NCBI RefSeq assembly: GCF_005404815.1
Contig: NZ_BJDF01000003.1
Span: 109,646 to 173,645 of the forward strand
Reading direction: 5' to 3'
From: Companilactobacillus huachuanensis
GTDB lineage: Bacteria > Bacillota > Bacilli > Lactobacillales > Lactobacillaceae
DNA length: 64,000 bases
The position numbers and the translations under genes are program-made. This document shows positions 48,513-56,634 of the stretch, piece after piece. Under the pieces are notes generated by a model. It was given only the letters and a program-made list of their open reading frames with translations. It was not told the DNA's origin and searched no databases. Each line of letters opens with the position of its first letter. Positions within the stretch are counted from its first letter, which is position 1.

Positions 48513-48871
48513 TTATTGATGTGATTCCTTGGCAGCTCCGTGGACTGATGATTTCTGATTTATTTTTAGACCTTCGAACAGCCAGCGAAGATGTTGCTGT
48601 GAAAGTAACTTAACTTCTTCACGATGACGAGGCCAATGTAACTTGCCATTCTCTAAACGTTTATAAAGTAGCAGGAACCCGTCGCCATCCCAATATAACA
48701 TCTTAAATCTATCAGACCGTCCTCCACAGAAAAGAAAAAGTGCATCTTCGTAAACATTAAGCTGATACTGACTTTGAATTATTCCTGCCAGACCATCGAT
48801 GCCACGACGTAAATCAGTCTTACCACAAACAATATATATATATGACTGACCCTGGTATAATCAATCAACAT
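48513..48871 (-). pseudogene. IS66 accessory gene tnpB, frameshifted
   Basis: The start ATG at 48871 gives MLIDYTRVSHIYI. The frame is then lost in an AT-repeat (catatatatatatatt) where two extra bases have been added. In the next frame the protein continues VCGKTDLRRGIDGLAG, ALFLFCGGRSDRFKMLYWDGDGF and QQHLRWLFEGLKI, the standard TnpB sequence. The lesion looks like replication slippage in the dinucleotide run. Confidence 0.8.
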
Positions 48872-49020
48872 GTTCCTGAAGCTCCTTCATAAGAATGTAC
48901 AGCACCATATTTATCAATGCCATTATGGATCTCTAAAATCACGTCGCGTAACGCAACGTTGCTACGACGGGCATCGTTGTTTTATCTATTGTATTATTGT
49001 CGATGTCTTCCAAAAAAATG
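48861..49020 (-). pseudogene. IS66 accessory gene tnpA, remnant
   Basis: VALRDVILEIHNGID and, after a frameshift, MVLYILMKELQEHVD-stop match the C-terminal end of IS66 TnpA proteins. The stop overlaps the tnpB start, as in intact elements. The N-terminal part is broken or deleted. Confidence 0.6.
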
Positions 49021-49114
49021 ACCTCCTCCAATTACTTGATATACTCAAGTTTACTGAAAGAGGTCATGCTTTTGTAGGTACCAAGTAATCCGGCGTTTAC
49101 TTTGATGTCATCAT

Positions 49115-49657
49115 TTATTCGTTATTTTGTAAATCAAAGGGTTGATTATGAATGAAATATTTTTTAAATTCAGTAGGAGTCTTTTTTTTGTCAATTAAAT
49201 ATACTGGCAGTTCGGCCAATGACTTTTTTTTGTATTCGACTTTAAGATGATATCTGAAATCTATGTGAAAATGTTCTTTTTCATTTTTTTTTGAATTAGG
49301 TGGAATACTAATTAAGTTAACATCAATTAGTGAGAACGAATCTGTTTTTTTTTCAATATATCCTGTTTCTTCGTAAAGCTCTCTGATAGCGGTTTCTAAT
49401 GGATTTTCAGATGATTCTACATGACCAGCAGGCAAAAGATTTATTTTTAGATAGGGATGTCGCACTAAAATTATTTTTTTTTCAACGAAAGCAACAGCAC
49501 TGGCGGATATGTGAATATCTGGATTGTTTTTTCTCAATAGATTTTTATTCAAATCAATTAATAATTCTATTTCATTTATTTTTCTTAAATCTCTTTGACT
49601 GAATGTAACTTTTTTAAGTAGCGTCAAGTCATTTAGTATACTATTTTTTAAGGACAA
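49115..49657 (-). CDS. Nudix hydrolase, last gene of the folate operon
   Basis: A 180-residue protein with a complete Nudix box: Gly-His-Val at its start, then ETAIRELYEETGY. A strand-rich core precedes it (ISASAVAFVEKKIILVRHPY). The start is taken as TTG at 49657, because ggagg lies 9 bases upstream and the gene then overlaps folP by 17 bases. In other lactic acid bacteria a Nudix enzyme in the folate operon removes pyrophosphate from dihydroneopterin triphosphate (FolQ). That step is otherwise missing here, so the same role is likely, but homology was not tested. Confidence 0.8.
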   Translation of the reverse strand: MSLKNSILNDLTLLKKVTFSQRDLRKINEIELLIDLNKNLLRKNNPDIHISASAVAFVEKKIILVRHPYLKINLLPAGHVESSENPLETAIRELYEETGYIEKKTDSFSLIDVNLISIPPNSKKNEKEHFHIDFRYHLKVEYKKKSLAELPVYLIDKKKTPTEFKKYFIHNQPFDLQNNE

Positions 49658-50741
49658 TATTGTTATCCTCCAAAATAGTATTTTCATAAGAATCCACAAC
49701 ATCAATTAATTTTTTTGTTTCTTTAACATCATGAACACGTAATATTCTTCCTCCGGATTGCATCATGAGATTTTCAAGAACTATAGACGAAATTAAACGA
49801 CTATTTAAATCTAGGTCAAAAAGTTTACCCATAAAACTTTTTCTTGAAATAGCAATCATAGTAGGAAGATGTAATTGATTTAATTTAGAAATAGATTTAA
49901 TGCGAATCATATCTTCGGCTGGATTACCATTTAATGAAAAGCCTATTCCGGGATCAATTACTATTCTCGACTTTTTTAAGCCAAACGACGATAGTTGTGC
50001 TAATTTTGAATTAAAATATTTGAATTGATCTGGCACTCTTTTCGTTCCGTCTCGTCCATTGTTCATTAAAACTATACTTGGACGATATTCATTCACGATT
50101 CTTAATTTATCTTTGTTCTCAAAACCATCGATGTCATTTATAATATCAACATCATATTTATCAAGTGCATTCCTCATAACAAAAGAACTGTTTGTGTCAA
50201 TTGATAAGACTGTTCTTGAAAAATTATTCTTTATGTTCTTAATAATTGGTTCTAATCTTCGCCATTCCTCGGAAGCAGATACTTCCACATGATGAGGTCG
50301 TGTTGATTTTCCACCAAGTTCAATTAAGGAGGCCCCTTCAGAAAGATCAGATTCTATTTTATTAAGAATTTCAGAATTTGTATTAAATTTTTCTGAATCA
50401 AAAAAGGAATCAGGCGTGCAATTTACAATTGAACAAATAATTGGATCATAAGTTAAATTAAAATTGAAATTTTTACCTGACCAAATAATTTTTTTACTGT
50501 CCATGATTTTGTTTAAACTATTTATTTCATGTCTAGTGAAATTTTGTTTTCGGCATTCATTCAGGAAACGGTTTAATTGATATATATTTAACTGTAACAG
50601 CCAACCATTACTAAATTTATCCAATCGACATAATAATTTATTTGTAATATACAATAAGCTTTCAATTTCTTTTTCATTTGTTTGTGAAAATTGTAAAATA
50701 ATTTTTTCATAATTTCCACCACCAACCTCGTCTATAATCAT
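49641..50741 (-). CDS. folP: Dihydropteroate synthase
   Basis: A 366-residue enzyme that joins dihydropterin pyrophosphate and p-aminobenzoate. An N-terminal extension of about 95 residues precedes the TIM barrel. The barrel motifs are IVNCTPDSFFD, IELGGKSTRPHH, VLSIDTNSSF, INDIDGF and VIDPGIGFSLNG. In most homologues the first two read NxTPDSFxDGG and GGESTRPG, so this is a divergent family member. Its ATG directly abuts the folC stop. No pab genes are in the window, so p-aminobenzoate must come from elsewhere. Confidence 0.9.
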   Translation of the reverse strand: MIIDEVGGGNYEKIILQFSQTNEKEIESLLYITNKLLCRLDKFSNGWLLQLNIYQLNRFLNECRKQNFTRHEINSLNKIMDSKKIIWSGKNFNFNLTYDPIICSIVNCTPDSFFDSEKFNTNSEILNKIESDLSEGASLIELGGKSTRPHHVEVSASEEWRRLEPIIKNIKNNFSRTVLSIDTNSSFVMRNALDKYDVDIINDIDGFENKDKLRIVNEYRPSIVLMNNGRDGTKRVPDQFKYFNSKLAQLSSFGLKKSRIVIDPGIGFSLNGNPAEDMIRIKSISKLNQLHLPTMIAISRKSFMGKLFDLDLNSRLISSIVLENLMMQSGGRILRVHDVKETKKLIDVVDSYENTILEDNNIVLKK

Positions 50742-52040
50742 CTAATCAACCTTCCTTAGGTGAGTTCTTACTTTGTTTACGAGGTAAAATGAACCTACAA
50801 CAAATATCACTTTTTTCGTACCAATATTATTTTCTATAGCCATATCTATGGCCATGGAGGGGGTTCTAGCCGTTTTATAAGAATGTTTAGAACCAGATTT
50901 ATCAAAAATAATTGATAAATCTGAAGTATGTAGTGCTCTGGATTTATTTATGGGTTCAGTTAAAATAAATTTTGCCTTAATTTGAGAAAGAATATTACAA
51001 CATCCACTAACATCTTTATCTTTCAAGAATCCGACTACAATAGTTTTTTGAAAATCTAGATATTTATCATTAATGCATTCCTTAAACATCTGAACACCAT
51101 CAACATTGTGCGCGACGTCAACTATAACCAATGGCTTTTTCTTTAATATTTCAAAGCGTCCGTTAATTGATAGATCACTGAAAGCAATATTCAATAACTT
51201 TGGGTCAAATTTTAAATTGTTTTGAGTGCAAAAAGCTTGGTACCAGGTAAGTGCTGTTCTCAAATTCTCTTTTTGATAATTCACATTTAAAGGAAATGAG
51301 AATTCAAATTTTCCAGTATTAGTTTTGGCGATTACCTTACCACTACTAAAATATAAATAATTTATTTCTTTTTCCGAGTTTAGTAATTTCACCTTTTTTA
51401 AATCACATTCCTCTTGAATTTTTAATGTTGAAAGTTCCCGTTGGTTAGGTGCCATTACGACAGTGGAATTTTTTCTAACTATTTTGATTTTTGTATCGAT
51501 AATTTCCCCAAGCGTACTACCCAAAATTGCTGTGTGATCCATACCAATTTTAGTAAAAATGGTAAACTTGCTCTCATTGATTGCATTAGTGGCATCAAGC
51601 TCTCCACCTAAACCACATTCTAAAACAACATAGTTACAATCTTGTTCTGAGAAATAGAGAACACTAATTAAAAATAGCATTTCAAAGTAGGAAATATCCT
51701 GGGTTATGTCGATATTCAATTCTTTTAATTTTTGGATAATTTTTTTTTCGTATTTTTTGAAAATATTTTCACTAATATTTTTTCCATCAATTTTGATTCT
51801 CTCAGTAATATTTTCAATATGCGGACTTGTAAATAATCCGGTTTTATATTTTAATGCTGAAAGTAATTTTGCAATCATTGTACTTGTTGATCCCTTACCG
51901 TTTGTTCCACAAACATGAATGATTTTATATTGTTGATCTGGATTACCCAATGAATTTAGAATATCTTTTAGTAGACTGATACGATCATTTTTATTGTACA
52001 AAAATTGTGGCAATTGGTTTGTGAAATTAATCTCACTCAT
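50742..52040 (-). CDS. folC: Folylpolyglutamate / dihydrofolate synthase
   Basis: A 432-residue Mur-ligase-fold enzyme that adds glutamate to dihydropteroate or folates. The ATP loop is HVCGTNGKGSTSTMIAKLL. The folate-binding and Mg loops appear as GLFTSPHIENITERIKI and VVLECGLGGELDATNAI. The C-terminal domain has VVDVAHNVDGVQMF. It lies 19 bp after folE and abuts folP. The start has gagg upstream. Confidence 0.93.
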   Translation of the reverse strand: MSEINFTNQLPQFLYNKNDRISLLKDILNSLGNPDQQYKIIHVCGTNGKGSTSTMIAKLLSALKYKTGLFTSPHIENITERIKIDGKNISENIFKKYEKKIIQKLKELNIDITQDISYFEMLFLISVLYFSEQDCNYVVLECGLGGELDATNAINESKFTIFTKIGMDHTAILGSTLGEIIDTKIKIVRKNSTVVMAPNQRELSTLKIQEECDLKKVKLLNSEKEINYLYFSSGKVIAKTNTGKFEFSFPLNVNYQKENLRTALTWYQAFCTQNNLKFDPKLLNIAFSDLSINGRFEILKKKPLVIVDVAHNVDGVQMFKECINDKYLDFQKTIVVGFLKDKDVSGCCNILSQIKAKFILTEPINKSRALHTSDLSIIFDKSGSKHSYKTARTPSMAIDMAIENNIGTKKVIFVVGSFYLVNKVRTHLRKVD

Positions 52041-52059
52041 TTTTTTAGACCGTCCTCAC

Positions 52060-52632
52060 CTATTTACTAAGAGTTTGTAAAAATTCATATCTCATTTGTG
52101 GATGTTTATCAAACTTTCCACTATAAAACGATGTTCGAGTAACACAGCTTCCCTTTTTTATACCTCTCATTTCTACGCACATGTGACGAGCATCTAATAC
52201 AACTGCAACACCTTTAGGATTTAAAATCTCATCTAAGGTTAAGGCTACATCTTTAGTGATGTTCTCTTGAACATTTAATTTTTTTGAAACAAAATCTACT
52301 AGACGAGGGATTTTACTTAATCCAATGATATTACCATTATTGGGGATATAGGCGACATGAGCTGTTCCAAAAAAAGGTAACATATGATGTTCACACATTG
52401 AATAGAATGGAATATCATTAATCAAAACCATTTGAGAATTATCTGTGGCATCTGCTGTAAATATTTTATATTCATCAAATTTCGTTTTTCCTTGTGAAGA
52501 TAGGATTTCTTGATACATCTTAGCAACACGTTTTGGGGTTTCTAGTAAGCCTTCACGTTCTGGATTTTCACCAGTCAATTTAATAATATTTCTTACAGAT
52601 TCTTCAATGTTATTTGTATTGTTTATAGACAT
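52060..52632 (-). CDS. folE: GTP cyclohydrolase I
   Basis: A 190-residue enzyme that converts GTP to dihydroneopterin triphosphate, the first step of folate synthesis. Motifs are GENPEREGLLETPKRVAKMY, the zinc site SMCEHHMLPFFG, and LSKIPRLVDFVSKKLNVQE. A second zinc Cys lies in ARHMCVEMRGIKK. It overlaps folK by 10 bases, and its ggag site is inside folK. Confidence 0.96.
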   Translation of the reverse strand: MSINNTNNIEESVRNIIKLTGENPEREGLLETPKRVAKMYQEILSSQGKTKFDEYKIFTADATDNSQMVLINDIPFYSMCEHHMLPFFGTAHVAYIPNNGNIIGLSKIPRLVDFVSKKLNVQENITKDVALTLDEILNPKGVAVVLDARHMCVEMRGIKKGSCVTRTSFYSGKFDKHPQMRYEFLQTLSK

Positions 52633-53120
52633 AATATCGACTCCATTTTTTTGATTTTTTGTTTAGTATCTTGTAATTTCGAAATGTATTCTATCAGTTG
52701 CTTTTTTTCGTAGAAATCAACCTCACATATTTCTATGAGAGGTACCATAACGAATAGTCGATTTTTGATTTCTTTATGTGGAATTTGTAAAGTATTTAAT
52801 AGAATAATATCCACATTGAAGTATAAAATGTCGATATCAATAGTTCTCGGTCCCCATCTTAAATTACGTTTTCTATTTAAACTTTTTTCAATTAGATGAA
52901 TCTTATTTAGCAATTTTAAGGAGTCATAGTTTGTTGAAATCTTTAAAGCCATGTTTAAAAAATTTGATTGTTCAATTTTACCAACTGGTGAAGTCTCGTA
53001 TACTGATGAAATTTTTTCAACCTGAATGTTGCTGTCTTTCTTAAGATATAAAATTGCATCACTTAAATATTTCCTCCTATTTTCCATATTACTTCCGATA
53101 CTTAGGTAAACCTGATTCAT
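52623..53120 (-). CDS. folK: Hydroxymethyldihydropterin pyrophosphokinase
   Basis: A 165-residue HPPK that transfers pyrophosphate from ATP to 6-hydroxymethyl-dihydropterin. Motifs are YLSIGSNMENRRKYL, SSVYETSPVG, FLNMALKI, and the ATP/Mg signature RWGPRTIDIDILYF. The C terminus HKEIKNRLFVMVPLIEI is standard. It overlaps folB by 4 bases and folE by 10, indicating tight coupling. Confidence 0.95.
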   Translation of the reverse strand: MNQVYLSIGSNMENRRKYLSDAILYLKKDSNIQVEKISSVYETSPVGKIEQSNFLNMALKISTNYDSLKLLNKIHLIEKSLNRKRNLRWGPRTIDIDILYFNVDIILLNTLQIPHKEIKNRLFVMVPLIEICEVDFYEKKQLIEYISKLQDTKQKIKKMESILCL

Positions 53121-53476
53121 ATTTTAGATCCTCTCATTTCAATTTCTACGTTATCAAAAATTCCATCAATAGGGACAGATAACTTCCTTACCTTTATAAT
53201 CACATCAATGATTTTTTCTTTATCAATTTTTTTTATTTCGAAAATAATATTTTGGGCTAAGGTTTCAATTAAATCAACTTTACTATTAGAAATTATTTGT
53301 GAAATAATTTCATAAAATTGAGAATAACTAATGGTATTTTCAATTTTGTCCAAGATCATTGAGTTATTCATTTCAACTTTCAAATCAATTTCTAAGTTTT
53401 GACCAATTTTTTTCTCTTCGGCATATTTGCCTATATGTGAATGAAATTTCATATTATTAATTTTTATAAAGTACAT
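53117..53476 (-). CDS. folB: Dihydroneopterin aldolase
   Basis: A 119-residue enzyme that cleaves dihydroneopterin to hydroxymethyldihydropterin and glycolaldehyde. Family landmarks are INNMKFHSHIGKYAEEKKIGQNLEIDL, of which HSHIGKYAEEKKIGQ corresponds to the active-site region, TISYSQFYEIISQI, and LIETLAQNI. A Lys-containing C-terminal IKVRKLSVPI strand follows. It is the first fol gene, 9 bp after the ABC permease gene. Confidence 0.92.
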   Translation of the reverse strand: MYFIKINNMKFHSHIGKYAEEKKIGQNLEIDLKVEMNNSMILDKIENTISYSQFYEIISQIISNSKVDLIETLAQNIIFEIKKIDKEKIIDVIIKVRKLSVPIDGIFDNVEIEMRGSKI

Positions 53477-53485
53477 ATTTTCCTC

Positions 53486-54262
53486 CTAGGAACCAGTAGA
53501 TGAATAATGGATAGCACCATATTTCCAAAATTGTAAAATAATTGACAAGAATCCAATGGATAAAAATGGGACGAAAACTAACGATGAAACTGTTGATTTA
53601 CCAAATATGTATAGAAATGGATAATAGTTGATTAAAGCAAATGGGAAGATATAAGTTAAGATGGTTTTCACCGTCTTATTCATAACATCCACGGGGTAAT
53701 GCAAGCAGTCTGAACCACTGCCCATGAGTAGAATAGAGATATTTATTGAATTGACAGTGAAGAATGTTAAAGATCCAAATAAGATATATAAACCAAGAAA
53801 TAGAATAATTCCACCCAAAGGAATTATAAACATCGCAATAATTCTAAAAGAATCCCATTGAATAGAACTTCTTATAATGGCTAATGCTAATAATGAAATT
53901 GAAGTAATTAATCTACCAATTCGGGAAATTTCTACGCCACTTCCCATTACCTGCAACAATAACGGTTGCGGTCTCATGAGATAAATATCCAGATTTCCTC
54001 GTCTAATCAGTTCAGATAGGTTATTAATTCCTTTACCAATAATTTCAGCGCACGTATAAGAAATATTTACCAGTGCATATACTAATAAAGCTTGTGAAAA
54101 GACATAGCCCCTAATAGATCCGAGAGATTTAAATAGAAAAAAGAAACCTAGAATAAAAGTGAACTGAGCAATAAATTGCCCTAGAATAAGTAAGTAAGTG
54201 GAAATGTTGTATTCGAATTGGGCTTTGATATTATTCTTGACTAGCATTAAATAAACACTCAA
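53486..54262 (-). CDS. ABC-2 type permease, COG3694-like, third transporter gene
   Basis: A 258-residue membrane protein with about six hydrophobic segments. It has the family stretch LSELIRRGNLDIYLMRPQPLLLQVMGSG, seen in ABC-2 permeases that pair with a second permease and a COG4586-type ATPase. It lies 3 bp after the other permease and 9 bp before folB on the same riboswitch-led transcript. Substrate is unknown. The RRGNLDxYLxRP motif is typical of the DUF990-type family. Confidence 0.78.
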   Translation of the reverse strand: MSVYLMLVKNNIKAQFEYNISTYLLILGQFIAQFTFILGFFFLFKSLGSIRGYVFSQALLVYALVNISYTCAEIIGKGINNLSELIRRGNLDIYLMRPQPLLLQVMGSGVEISRIGRLITSISLLALAIIRSSIQWDSFRIIAMFIIPLGGIILFLGLYILFGSLTFFTVNSINISILLMGSGSDCLHYPVDVMNKTVKTILTYIFPFALINYYPFLYIFGKSTVSSLVFVPFLSIGFLSIILQFWKYGAIHYSSTGS

Positions 54263-54265
54263 GAT

Positions 54266-55069
54266 TTACCCTCCCTGTACAACAATGTGTTTTATATTAC
54301 TTTCAAGCCATATTTTACCAATGACTATAATAATAATTATCCAAATTAATTGGCTTATAACTCCGATTAAGCTTGCCATGGACAATTCATTTTCATTTAA
54401 CAATTGAAAGGGGTAAGCTGCTCCATACTTGAATGGTAATAGGTTCAATACTTTCTTCATATTTTCTGGGAATAATGAAAATGGTATAACTAAACCACCC
54501 AAAAATTCCATAATTGATCCAAAGATGAGTAGGGAACCAGTGATAGAGAAGGTGTGGAAAACAGAAATATAAACAAGTAGGGATAAAACCGTATTTAAGA
54601 TTAATGCCAAACTAATGGCTACAATAAACAGTATTAGTTTCTCCTGAGATAGCTGTAATTTTAATGCATAAGGTACGGGAAGAAAGTTTATTAGTAATAA
54701 TAAAGGAATGCTTGAAATAATTCCTGTTAACAAACGTTGCGATACTAATCGTATAAACCATGCCCAATACAAATCTATTGGTTTCAGATATTCGTATGCA
54801 ATATTTCCTGTCTTAATGATGTTATTCAAGTCACTGTCGATGATCCAAGCGGAAACGAATGGAGCAAAACAAGTCTGTATCCAAATGTAATTTACTAATT
54901 CTTTGCCCTGATTATTTTGAAGCGATAATGTATTAAAAGCCAGTAGAATTGAAATAGTCAGAAAACCTCTTATTAAATATAGGGGTAAAGAGGATGTCAG
55001 TGAGATTTTATATTGCCATAATTGTTTAATCCGGTAAATAAAAACACCTCTGTACATAATTGACCTCAC
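54266..55069 (-). CDS. ABC-2 type permease, COG4587-like, second transporter gene
   Basis: A 267-residue membrane protein with six predicted helices. An early loop carries NIIKTGNIAYEYLKPIDLYWAW, the counterpart of the RP-type motif in its partner. The helices FAFNTL-type and IPLLLLINFLPVP are strongly hydrophobic. It should form a heterodimer with the next permease, powered by the ATPase encoded 11 bp upstream. Whether the complex exports or imports is not evident; ABC-2 permeases mostly export. Confidence 0.78.
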   Translation of the reverse strand: MRSIMYRGVFIYRIKQLWQYKISLTSSLPLYLIRGFLTISILLAFNTLSLQNNQGKELVNYIWIQTCFAPFVSAWIIDSDLNNIIKTGNIAYEYLKPIDLYWAWFIRLVSQRLLTGIISSIPLLLLINFLPVPYALKLQLSQEKLILFIVAISLALILNTVLSLLVYISVFHTFSITGSLLIFGSIMEFLGGLVIPFSLFPENMKKVLNLLPFKYGAAYPFQLLNENELSMASLIGVISQLIWIIIIIVIGKIWLESNIKHIVVQGG

Positions 55070-55080
55070 ATTCTTATTTA

Positions 55081-56073
55081 TTAAATATCTAGCTCGGAAT
55101 AATAGCGGGCAATAATTTCTTCAATATTAAGGGACTGGATTTGATAATTTCCTATCGCTTTTATTTTGGAAATATATTTAATAAATTCTTCAAATTCATG
55201 TGTTTCGTCTCTAATTTCAATAACAATTTCATTTGCAATTACGGTCACATAATCAGGACTAAATTGCTGCTTAATTTGATTAGTTATACTAGTTATTTGT
55301 TCAACTTGATTAATTTCAAGTTGAATTTTTTTTATTTTTTTGTACTTGTCTTTTATAGCTTTAAATTGACCATCAAACAGTTTACTTCCTTTTCCAATAA
55401 TGATTACTCTGTTTGTTAACGCCTCAATGTCATTCATATCATGCGTGGTTAGAATGACAGTAATACTTCGTTTCTCGTTTATTTTTTTGATAAATTGATG
55501 GACTGCTATCTTGGAACGGGCATCAAGACCTAATGTAGGTTCATCAAGAAAGAGAATTTCAGGATTGTGTAAAAGTGAAACTATGATTTCGCAGCGCATG
55601 CGTTGTCCTAAACTAAGAAGCCTAACTGGCATATGCAATAAGTTCTTAATATCCATCATTTCAGTCAGCTCTTTAAAGTTGGTTGAAAATGTTTCCTGTG
55701 GAATGTCATATAATTTTTGCATCATATGAATTGAATCAATTACAGGTAAATCCCACAGTAAATTTGAACGATTTCCGAAAACCACACCAACTTTTTTTAC
55801 AAACTTAATACGATTCTCCATCGGATCAACACCCAATATGCAACATTTGCCACTGCTTGGTTTTAAAATCCCAGTCATAATTTTAATAGTAGTTGATTTA
55901 CCCGCTCCATTTGGTCCAATGTATCCAATGATTTCTCCCTTTTTAATCTGAAAACTAACATTTTTTAATGCTTGCTTGCTTTCATATTCTCGATTAAAAA
56001 AATTTAAAAAAGGATTATCTTGTCGCTTTTTTACTTGATACTCTTTTGAGATATTTGAAAATAAAATGTCCAA
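55081..56073 (-). CDS. ABC transporter ATPase, first gene of the ZTP-controlled folate operon
   Basis: A 330-residue ATPase of the COG4586/daunorubicin-resistance type. It has Walker A GPNGAGKSTTIKIMTG, a Q-loop region GVVFGNRSNLLWDLP, signature LSLGQRMRCEI, Walker B ILFLDEPTLGLD and a switch His in TTHDM. The extended C terminus (about 230-330) is typical of this subfamily. It is the first gene behind a ZTP riboswitch and transcriptional terminator. The three transporter genes and the six folate-related genes form one unit. Confidence 0.88.
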   Translation of the reverse strand: MDILFSNISKEYQVKKRQDNPFLNFFNREYESKQALKNVSFQIKKGEIIGYIGPNGAGKSTTIKIMTGILKPSSGKCCILGVDPMENRIKFVKKVGVVFGNRSNLLWDLPVIDSIHMMQKLYDIPQETFSTNFKELTEMMDIKNLLHMPVRLLSLGQRMRCEIIVSLLHNPEILFLDEPTLGLDARSKIAVHQFIKKINEKRSITVILTTHDMNDIEALTNRVIIIGKGSKLFDGQFKAIKDKYKKIKKIQLEINQVEQITSITNQIKQQFSPDYVTVIANEIVIEIRDETHEFEEFIKYISKIKAIGNYQIQSLNIEEIIARYYSELDI

Positions 56074-56105
56074 TTATTTTTATCCTTTCTTGTATTTGAG
56101 GTACG

Positions 56106-56135
56106 AAAATAGGGCAACTCTAAAAAGAGATGCCC
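56106..56135 (-). terminator. Regulatory terminator of the ZTP riboswitch
   Basis: On the minus strand gggcatctc and gagttgccc form a hairpin with a T-rich loop, followed by tatttt. The 5' arm includes the conserved riboswitch bases (GCCTGGGCA), so ligand binding and terminator formation exclude each other. Confidence 0.8.
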
Positions 56136-56203
56136 AGGCGGTCGGCTATTGAAAACTATATTCCCTTGTAGTTTATTCTACATCCGCCAGTTATATAGTT
56201 CTT
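56131..56203 (-). ncRNA. ZTP (pfl) riboswitch aptamer
   Basis: The minus strand carries the conserved 3' signature GCCGACCGCCTGGGCA. It also carries the 5' part aactggcggatgtag with ctacaaggga, closed by aactata and tatagtt. This is the pfl motif that senses the purine precursors ZTP and ZMP when 10-formyl-tetrahydrofolate is short. It precedes a folate operon, a known regulon of this class. Overlap with a terminator implies transcription is allowed when ZTP is bound. Confidence 0.88.
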
Positions 56204-56207
56204 TTAA

Positions 56208-56236
56208 AGAATAGCAAATATGAAAATATGCAGCAA
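56208..56236 (-). promoter_or_regulatory. Promoter of the riboswitch-led folate operon
   Basis: -35 TTGCTG (56231-56236) and -10 TATTCT (56208-56213) on the minus strand are 17 bp apart, directly upstream of the aptamer. Confidence 0.6.
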
Positions 56237-56257
56237 TAATATTTGAACGATTTTTTT

Positions 56258-56428
56258 AACTAAAGGTTAGTGGTTTGATGAATTATGTCGTTTCCAGAGC
56301 TGAAAGTATTCATATGCTGCGCGGAACGGCCCGAACCTCAGGTCGTTTGAAACCTTATCAAGAACCGGTAAGTCTCTGACACGCCTGATGGAGTATGGAT
56401 GAATACTTTCAAATCTTCCAACTAGTTC
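56258..56428 (-). repeat. Dispersed structured repeat, internally shortened copy
   Basis: The right end aactaaaggtta is followed by the outer stem gagctgaaagtattcatatgc, parts of the second hairpin, and tgaatactttcaaatcttcc. The first hairpin region has been lost. Confidence 0.7.
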
Positions 56429-56596
56429 TTCAATAATAAGCATGTCCAATTGTGATCTTTTGCTATTTAACCCAGCTCTGAAGATGGCAGTTAAGTTTAT
56501 CCTAAATCCCGAAAACAGTAAATCTAGTTTAAAGTGTCTAAATATTTCAGTTAAAAAATAGAGGATTTAGTCAAAAGAACTTGCTAAGATTTCTTT

Positions 56597-56610
56597 TGAA
56601 AACACTTACA
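56597..56610 (+). promoter_or_regulatory. cre-like site upstream of the GH85 gene
   Basis: TGAAAACACTTACA matches the cre consensus TGWAANCGNTNWCA at all but one position (CA instead of CG in the centre). It lies 25 bp upstream of the start codon, where bound CcpA would block transcription. Confidence 0.5.
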
Positions 56611-56634
56611 TAAAAACGTAGAGGGGTCTGGTTT

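Larger units (their letters stand above)
47395..49100 (-). mobile_element. Decayed IS66-family element
   Basis: The ends are inverted repeats: GTAAGCGCCGGATTATGAAG at 47395 and GTAAACGCCGGATTACTTGG read inward from 49100. Inside are remnants of tnpA, tnpB and tnpC in the usual order on the minus strand. At 1.7 kb it is well short of a normal IS66 element (about 2.5 kb). The 8-bp flanks do not match, so no target duplication remains. Confidence 0.85.

Noticed and set aside
56131..56203. Tetrahydrofolate riboswitch upstream of the folate operon
   Set aside because: The conserved GCCGACCGCCTGGGCA and two-part layout are those of the ZTP (pfl) class. The THF riboswitch core is not present.
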